From an uncultured Flavobacteriales bacterium (GTDB lineage Bacteria > Bacteroidota > Bacteroidia > Flavobacteriales > Crocinitomicaceae): DNA of 9,693 bases. The notes under the pieces were generated by a model. It did no database searches and had not been told where the DNA came from. It worked only from the letters and a program-made list of their open reading frames with translations. Location: positions 1 through 9,693 of the forward strand of contig CAMLET010000083.1 of NCBI GenBank assembly GCA_946479125.1, in the 5' to 3' direction. A program made the translations under genes and the position numbers. Of this stretch, positions 5,676 through 9,693 are shown piece by piece. The first letter of the stretch is position 1. The number at the start of each line of letters is the position of its first letter.

Positions 5676-7292
5676 CTAACGATTTATCGTGATACTAAAT
5701 TCTGACCCCTCATTCACTTGACTCTTCACTGAAATGTTCCATCCAAACTGGTCTGCAATGGCTTTAACATAGCTCAATCCAAGACCAAATCCTTTCACAT
5801 TATGAACATTCCCTGTCGGAACTCGGTACAATTTATCAAATATTTTTTGAATATATTCTCGTTTTATTCCAATTCCTTTATCAATTACCGCAATTACAAT
5901 CTGAGTAGTAGTAACTTTCAGGCGTACCGTAACATGAATTTCCTCTCTACTGTATTTGATTGCGTTATCGATAAGGTTAGAAATCATATTGGTTACATAC
6001 AAACGGTCTGCAACAACAATAACTTCTTCGTTTGGCAAATCTAAAATCAACTCGCCATCAGCACCAGCAATGCGGAAAGAGGCTGTTTTTGCAATTTCCC
6101 GAATTATTCCAACCAAGTCGATATTCTCGTTTCTCACCTTCAATTCTCCACGTTCAATAACTGCACTTTGAAGAATCGCTTCAACCAATGTTCCAAGTCG
6201 TTTGTTCTCATCGCTGATCATTTTCACAAATGGCGCGGTTACTTCCGTTTGGCCCTGCATCATATCAGGATCTGCCATTGCCTGGCAAGCGAGTGAAATG
6301 GTAGAAATGGGGGTTTTAAACTCGTGGGTCATGTTCGAGATGAAATCGGTTTTCAATTCATCCAATTTCTTCTGTGTCACAATTGTTTTAAACATGAAGG
6401 TAATACTCACAATGATCAGGATCATCAATACCAATGAAATGATCAATGGACTTCCCATTGCCTGTAAAATGAACGATTGTGAACTTGGGAAATAAAGGTG
6501 AAGCAGAATTTTGTCCTCCAATATTTTATTCGGGAAAAGTGTTACTCCTCCTGCTTTTGTTGTATCAATATTGTGGTCGTAATTCTTGATCTCAAATTCG
6601 AAACGAATGGGCTTGTTGTTTTCTTCCGTAATTACAAATGCATAATCTGTAGGAAGATTATCAGCCTCCAATTCAGCTTTAATGATCGAATCAAGGAGCG
6701 GAAGGTTAATACGTTTACTCGGTTCCACGTAAGAATTATCGCGAAATGTTTCGAGCATCTTATCGTTCAGATAGGTTGCTTTTTTCACAATCTTATGCAT
6801 TACGCGTTGGTCGAGATTATAGGCTTCGCGGATCGAATCTTCTTCCAATAGCGTAGTCGCCTTTCCGTCAAACATATCACGAATGTTTCGAACATCACGT
6901 GCAAGAATTTCCTGTTTTGTTGTTACTCCGGAAACGGAATCGTAAGCATGTCCGGTAACCACCAAATAATTCTGTAGCTGGCCTCTAACGTACATGGTTG
7001 TATCGTGAATTGAAATGGACTCCTGAACTTCGAATAGGTTTCTAAATTCTTCGCGCAATACATTTCTGTACTTCATTCGAAGACCTTTGCTCATCATCGC
7101 AACATACTTATCAGCATCTTCAATGCGCTCATGAACCTGAACAATACGTTCAGTTGTTGTTTTCAATTTGGCCTTAAAATCGTCTGATTTTCTGTCGTAT
7201 AACTGAATGGTTTGATAAATCTGAATTAACAGAAGTGCCAGCATGGCTATCCAAACTGCTGTAATTACAAGATTTATACGAATTTTCCCCAT
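5676..7292 (-). CDS. Membrane sensor histidine kinase (RprX-like)
   Basis: This 538-residue sensor kinase has two membrane segments (about 9-28 and 283-304) enclosing a sensor region of roughly 250 residues. The sensor has a helical first half and ends in LPLLDSIIKAEL...DYAFVI, a pattern familiar from Bacteroidota kinases of the RprX kind. The cytoplasmic part has the phosphorylated His323 in NMTHEFKTPIS, the N box with Asn439 and Asn443 (SNLIDNAIKYS), Asp471 in DKGIGI, an F box (KIFDKLYR, 483-490) and the G2 loop GFGLGLSYVK (501-510). All ATP-binding and transfer residues are present, so it should be active. No HAMP or PAS domain is apparent between membrane and His. The partner is the regulator 4 bases downstream, and kinase-first order implies one operon mRNA. 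The sensed signal is unknown. Confidence 0.95.
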   Translation of the reverse strand: MGKIRINLVITAVWIAMLALLLIQIYQTIQLYDRKSDDFKAKLKTTTERIVQVHERIEDADKYVAMMSKGLRMKYRNVLREEFRNLFEVQESISIHDTTMYVRGQLQNYLVVTGHAYDSVSGVTTKQEILARDVRNIRDMFDGKATTLLEEDSIREAYNLDQRVMHKIVKKATYLNDKMLETFRDNSYVEPSKRINLPLLDSIIKAELEADNLPTDYAFVITEENNKPIRFEFEIKNYDHNIDTTKAGGVTLFPNKILEDKILLHLYFPSSQSFILQAMGSPLIISLVLMILIIVSITFMFKTIVTQKKLDELKTDFISNMTHEFKTPISTISLACQAMADPDMMQGQTEVTAPFVKMISDENKRLGTLVEAILQSAVIERGELKVRNENIDLVGIIREIAKTASFRIAGADGELILDLPNEEVIVVADRLYVTNMISNLIDNAIKYSREEIHVTVRLKVTTTQIVIAVIDKGIGIKREYIQKIFDKLYRVPTGNVHNVKGFGLGLSYVKAIADQFGWNISVKSQVNEGSEFSITINR

Positions 7293-7302
7293 TTGTAGTA
7301 AA

Positions 7303-7330
7303 CGAATGTAAGTGAAACTACGAAATTCAA
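7303..7330 (-). promoter_or_regulatory. Possible promoter of the kinase/regulator operon
   Basis: TACATTCG (7310-7303) matches the TAnnTTTG box except for one base, and TTG (7330-7328) lies 17 bases upstream, slightly short of the usual spacing. The leader would be about 10-15 bases. This 64-base spacer holds no strong terminator for the helicase upstream, so read-through from the helicase is also possible. Confidence 0.3.
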
Positions 7331-7356
7331 TGGATAGTTAACGTTTTTTTAGACTA

Positions 7357-8688
7357 CTACTTCTTTTTACTTCCACGTTTTTTAGGCTTACCATATTTTT
7401 CCTGCATCGCCTTTTTGTGATCGTATCTAACGTTTACTTTTTTGTTCTTGTCTTTTTTCTCATGGAAGGCTGGTCCAGCTTCATCTTTCTTTGGAAGTTT
7501 CACCAGAACATTTTTCATAGCAACAACTGGTTTTTCAATTTCCAGCAATTCATCAACCAATTCCACTTCAGCTGGAATCTCTAATTCCGGAATGGAAATA
7601 TTGGTTGTTTCCTGAATAATCTTCCAATTGTCTAGTTGATTTTCAGAAACAAATGTAATGGCGTGACCATCTAATCCTGCACGACCAGTTCTACCTACCC
7701 TATGAATAAAGTTATCTGCAGATTCTGGTAAGTCGAAGTTGAATACATGCGAAACCTCGCTTACATCAATACCGCGCGCAATCAAATCGGTTGCAATCAA
7801 CACGCGATAAATACCTTCCTGAAAGTGATTTACCGAGTTAAAACGGAAGTTCTGCGATTTATTTGAGTGGATAACACCCACATTTACTCCCAATGTTTTT
7901 TCCATTTCATCAAACAAGCGGTCTGCCCAAGCTCTTGATGACACGAAAACCAACACTTTACTGAAATCTTCACTTGATTCCAAAAGGTGATTCAATACAT
8001 TGACTTTCGTAAGGAAATTTGGAACATTATACCATTCCTGTTTAATCTTATCGATTGGCGTTCCAGCTTTTGCTGCTTCTACACGAATAGGATCATTAAA
8101 GTTCTTCTCAATGAATTTCGCTACTTGCTCTGAAAGTGTTGCGGAAAACAATTGTGCCTGAAACTTTTCAGGAAGCAGTCGCAACAAACGATCCAATTGG
8201 TGTTGGAATCCTTCACTCAGTGTTTCATCCACCTCATCAATCACCACTCGCTTAATATTTTTCAGCTGAAGACTTCCGTTTGCAGCCAAATCAACCAAAC
8301 GTCCAGGTGTTCCAACAACAATATCCAATCCTTGCAAAATAGTAGAGGCCTGTGTGTTGATATTTGCTCCACCATAAACACCAGTAATAGCAACGTTCAT
8401 GTGCGGAATCAACGTTTCACATTCTTCAACAACTTGTGCAACCAACTCTCGTGTTGGAACAACGATTAAAATCTGTGGATGCGGTTCTTTCGAAAACTTC
8501 CACAAACAAAGGTTTGGAATCAAGTATGCCAGTGTTTTTCCAGTCCCGGTTTGCGCTAAACCAAGCACATCTCTACCAGACATAATTGGAGCAAATGCGT
8601 TTAACTGAATGGGAGTTGGTTCGGTATAACCCAATTCATCCAAAGCTTGAAGAATGGGTTTCTTGATATTTAGTTCGTGAAAAGACAT
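7357..8688 (-). CDS. DEAD-box ATP-dependent RNA helicase, RhlE-like
   Basis: This 443-residue cytoplasmic enzyme should unwind short RNA duplexes using ATP, in RNA decay, ribosome assembly or cold adaptation. The motif set is complete: Q motif Gln28 in PTPIQ, motif I AQTGTGKT (45-52), Ia PTREL (78-82), GG at 106-107, Ib TPGR (127-130), II DEVD (151-154), III SAT (182-184), IV LVFVSS (246-251), V ATDLIARGID (299-308) and VI HRVGRTGR (329-336). Motif II has Val in place of Ala, a tolerated change because both acidic residues that bind Mg-ATP remain. A tail of about 55 residues (390-443) is very rich in Lys and probably binds RNA, as in RhlE-type helicases. The ATG at 8688 fits the usual family N-terminus (MSFHELN). 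It seems to be monocistronic, with its own promoter just upstream. Confidence 0.95.
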   Translation of the reverse strand: MSFHELNIKKPILQALDELGYTEPTPIQLNAFAPIMSGRDVLGLAQTGTGKTLAYLIPNLCLWKFSKEPHPQILIVVPTRELVAQVVEECETLIPHMNVAITGVYGGANINTQASTILQGLDIVVGTPGRLVDLAANGSLQLKNIKRVVIDEVDETLSEGFQHQLDRLLRLLPEKFQAQLFSATLSEQVAKFIEKNFNDPIRVEAAKAGTPIDKIKQEWYNVPNFLTKVNVLNHLLESSEDFSKVLVFVSSRAWADRLFDEMEKTLGVNVGVIHSNKSQNFRFNSVNHFQEGIYRVLIATDLIARGIDVSEVSHVFNFDLPESADNFIHRVGRTGRAGLDGHAITFVSENQLDNWKIIQETTNISIPELEIPAEVELVDELLEIEKPVVAMKNVLVKLPKKDEAGPAFHEKKDKNKKVNVRYDHKKAMQEKYGKPKKRGSKKK

Positions 8689-8692
8689 TCGA

Positions 8693-8700
8693 CAAAGTTA
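8693..8700 (-). promoter_or_regulatory. Bacteroidota -7 box directly before the helicase start
   Basis: TAACTTTG on the minus strand (8700-8693) fits TAnnTTTG exactly and ends only four bases before the helicase ATG. No clear -33 TTTG is present 19 bases upstream; a TTTC lies near the right distance. If this box is used, transcription would begin at or next to the ATG, giving an almost leaderless mRNA. The box overlaps the left arm of the inverted repeat at 8696-8755. Confidence 0.45.
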
Positions 8701-8755
8701 CTAATTGCTAATGACGAATTACGAAATACATTCAGGTCATTTATAATTAGTAACT
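8696..8755. repeat. 60-bp imperfect inverted repeat between the hydrolase-like and helicase genes
   Basis: In one register, 8696-8706 pairs perfectly with 8745-8755 (11 bp) and, after a 3-base interior loop, 8710-8715 pairs with 8736-8741 (6 bp); a 20-base loop lies between. The arms are AT-rich words such as GTTACTAATT and AATTAGTAAC. It fills most of the spacer, is not followed by a T run, and shares bases with the helicase -7 box. Sequence differs from the inverted repeat at 3183-3247, although the size is similar. Confidence 0.55.
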
Positions 8756-8772
8756 GGTAATTTGTAATTACC
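8756..8772 (-). terminator. Hairpin spanning the stop codon of the hydrolase-like gene
   Basis: GGTAATT and AATTACC (8756-8762 with 8766-8772) form a perfect 7-bp stem around a 3-base loop. The stop codon TAA of the hydrolase-like gene lies inside the stem. There is no T run after it, so termination or 3'-end protection is only a possibility. It abuts the longer inverted repeat at 8696-8755. Confidence 0.4.
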
Positions 8773-9693
8773 GCCCTATATATCCCGGCATCCCTGGTTC
8801 AATTCGGTCAAAGATCCAATCGTAGTTGTAAACCATGTGACTATGAATGAACTGTTTGTTAGGCCAATCGGCTGGAAAGAAAAATCGCCCACCTTGCTGC
8901 GTTGGTAAACTGTCCAAGCCTTTAACACAGACCTGGCAAGCAACGCCATCCTGATATTTCAACGCATCGGGTTTCTCCTGATCGAAATTGGAACCGTATT
9001 GCCAAACATGCTGGAACTTTGTCCAGTCGAAACCATCTATCGCAGCATTTTCAGGAGCAATGATGTAACAGTTTCCTAAAACTACTTTGCCTTCAATGGT
9101 TTCAAGAAATCCAAGTGTATAAGCATAACCCATGCTGTGACAAACAATGTCAATCGTATCTTTCGTCTCCAAACAGTTCGGACCAGTACATTTTGAATAC
9201 AGAAAAGCCAATCCGGCAATTCTTCCTTTTTCTTTTCTGTAGTTAAAACCATCCGGATTTGTGTTCTTTTCTGCTCTTCGTAAAGCTTTACGAACACGTT
9301 CAGGATTACCGGAAAAATACCAGCAGACAAAGGTTCTGCCAAAACGCAACCTGCTTTTATGAATGGAAGTGGAAACGGAAAAATTTGCATCCAAAAAGAA
9401 AGCAGCATCCGGCTTTGTTCTGTCAATAAAACGATTATCCAACTTGTACCAATAACCGTAGCGGTCTTTCATTGAAACAAGATTATCGCTTTTATCTTTG
9501 TCTTTCAAAGGACCACGATAACCATTTACAAAAACCAAACAGCGTTTCGCTTTCGCTTCGCACGGAAAGAGAAACATATTCGTTACATCTTCTCCGGTAT
9601 ACGTCAACACATTTTGATGTGAGATTGTTCCATCAGCATTGTGAAATGAATTAACGATGTATTGTCCCGAAGCTGGAGCTAAAAAATTCTTGG
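8768..9693 (-). CDS. Alpha/beta-hydrolase (lipase/esterase)-like protein, 5' end outside window
   Basis: The minus-strand frame stays open to the right edge, so the gene begins beyond 9693; 307 residues are visible. The GTG at 9610 is not a convincing start, since codons before it continue a normal-looking sequence (LAPASGQYIV). Positions below count from the visible end. A strand followed by FVNGYRG (54-60) looks like the oxyanion region of alpha/beta hydrolases. IDIVCHSMGYAY holds the nucleophile elbow with probable catalytic Ser186, in C-x-S-x-G form instead of G-x-S-x-G. Asp237 (YGSNFD) and His283 or His285 (FIHSHM) are fitting partners. It has eight cysteines in its visible part, including a Cys-x-x-Cys (252-255). 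This suggests a lipase or esterase acting on an unknown lipid or ester. The missing N-terminus could carry a signal or targeting domain, so location cannot be judged. Confidence 0.75.
   Translation of the reverse strand, partial: KNFLAPASGQYIVNSFHNADGTISHQNVLTYTGEDVTNMFLFPCEAKAKRCLVFVNGYRGPLKDKDKSDNLVSMKDRYGYWYKLDNRFIDRTKPDAAFFLDANFSVSTSIHKSRLRFGRTFVCWYFSGNPERVRKALRRAEKNTNPDGFNYRKEKGRIAGLAFLYSKCTGPNCLETKDTIDIVCHSMGYAYTLGFLETIEGKVVLGNCYIIAPENAAIDGFDWTKFQHVWQYGSNFDQEKPDALKYQDGVACQVCVKGLDSLPTQQGGRFFFPADWPNKQFIHSHMVYNYDWIFDRIEPGMPGYIGR

Noticed and set aside
6498..6851. 117-codon open frame on the plus strand
   Set aside because: It is antisense to the kinase sensor region and its translation has the low-complexity Cys/Ile/Phe look of a shadow frame.
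9082..9426. 114-codon minus-strand frame inside the hydrolase-like gene
   Set aside because: It overlaps the hydrolase in another frame; the hydrolase frame carries the serine elbow and runs open to the window edge.
9608..9610. GTG as start of the hydrolase-like gene
   Set aside because: The frame continues open for 27 more codons to the edge with plausible protein sequence, so the gene is treated as truncated by the window.
1..9693. CRISPR array, tRNA, rRNA, transposase or prophage genes
   Set aside because: No spaced direct repeats, cloverleaf or rRNA-like sequence, and no integrase or transposase motifs were seen on either strand.

Overview
The window looks like ordinary chromosome from a member of the Bacteroidota, most likely a flavobacterium-like (Flavobacteriales) organism. 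The reasons are AT-rich intergenic DNA, two good matches to the Bacteroidota -7 promoter box TAnnTTTG just upstream of genes, little sign of Shine-Dalgarno sequences, a histidine kinase and response regulator of the RprX/RprY type, and an OmpA-type envelope protein with a Bacteroidota-style aromatic C-terminus. This placement comes from motifs, not from a database search.

Layout from left to right. Positions 1-1308 (+) hold the 3' part of a gene for a membrane-anchored extracytoplasmic protein of unknown function. All other genes lie on the minus strand. A small DUF1653 protein (1311-1541) converges on the first gene with only two bases between the stop codons, and its probable terminator lies inside the neighbour's last codons. 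A hairpin-rich spacer (1542-1696) carries two related palindromes and two terminator-like hairpins. Next comes an aldehyde dehydrogenase of the 2-aminomuconate/2-hydroxymuconate semialdehyde type (1697-3139), whose start I move to an internal ATG because the longer start overlaps the promoter. Then follow an OmpA-domain envelope protein with the domains in reversed order (3258-4862), a response regulator (4979-5671) and its sensor kinase (5676-7292) in one operon, a DEAD-box RNA helicase (7357-8688), and the 3' part of an alpha/beta-hydrolase-like gene that runs off the right edge (8768-9693).

No stretch longer than 155 bases lacks a gene. The kinase and regulator clearly work together as one two-component system. 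The OmpA-like gene just downstream is separated from them by a hairpin, so it may be transcribed apart, though read-through or control by the regulator is possible. The other genes look like independent housekeeping or accessory units with no evident shared pathway. The intergenic spacers are unusually rich in inverted repeats, and two of these overlap the predicted promoters of the aldehyde dehydrogenase and the helicase.

I found no CRISPR array, transposase, tRNA or rRNA, and no convincing new multi-gene system. The best leads are the reversed-order OmpA protein, the truncated hydrolase with an unusual serine motif, the palindromic intergenic elements, and the possibly leaderless helicase mRNA.
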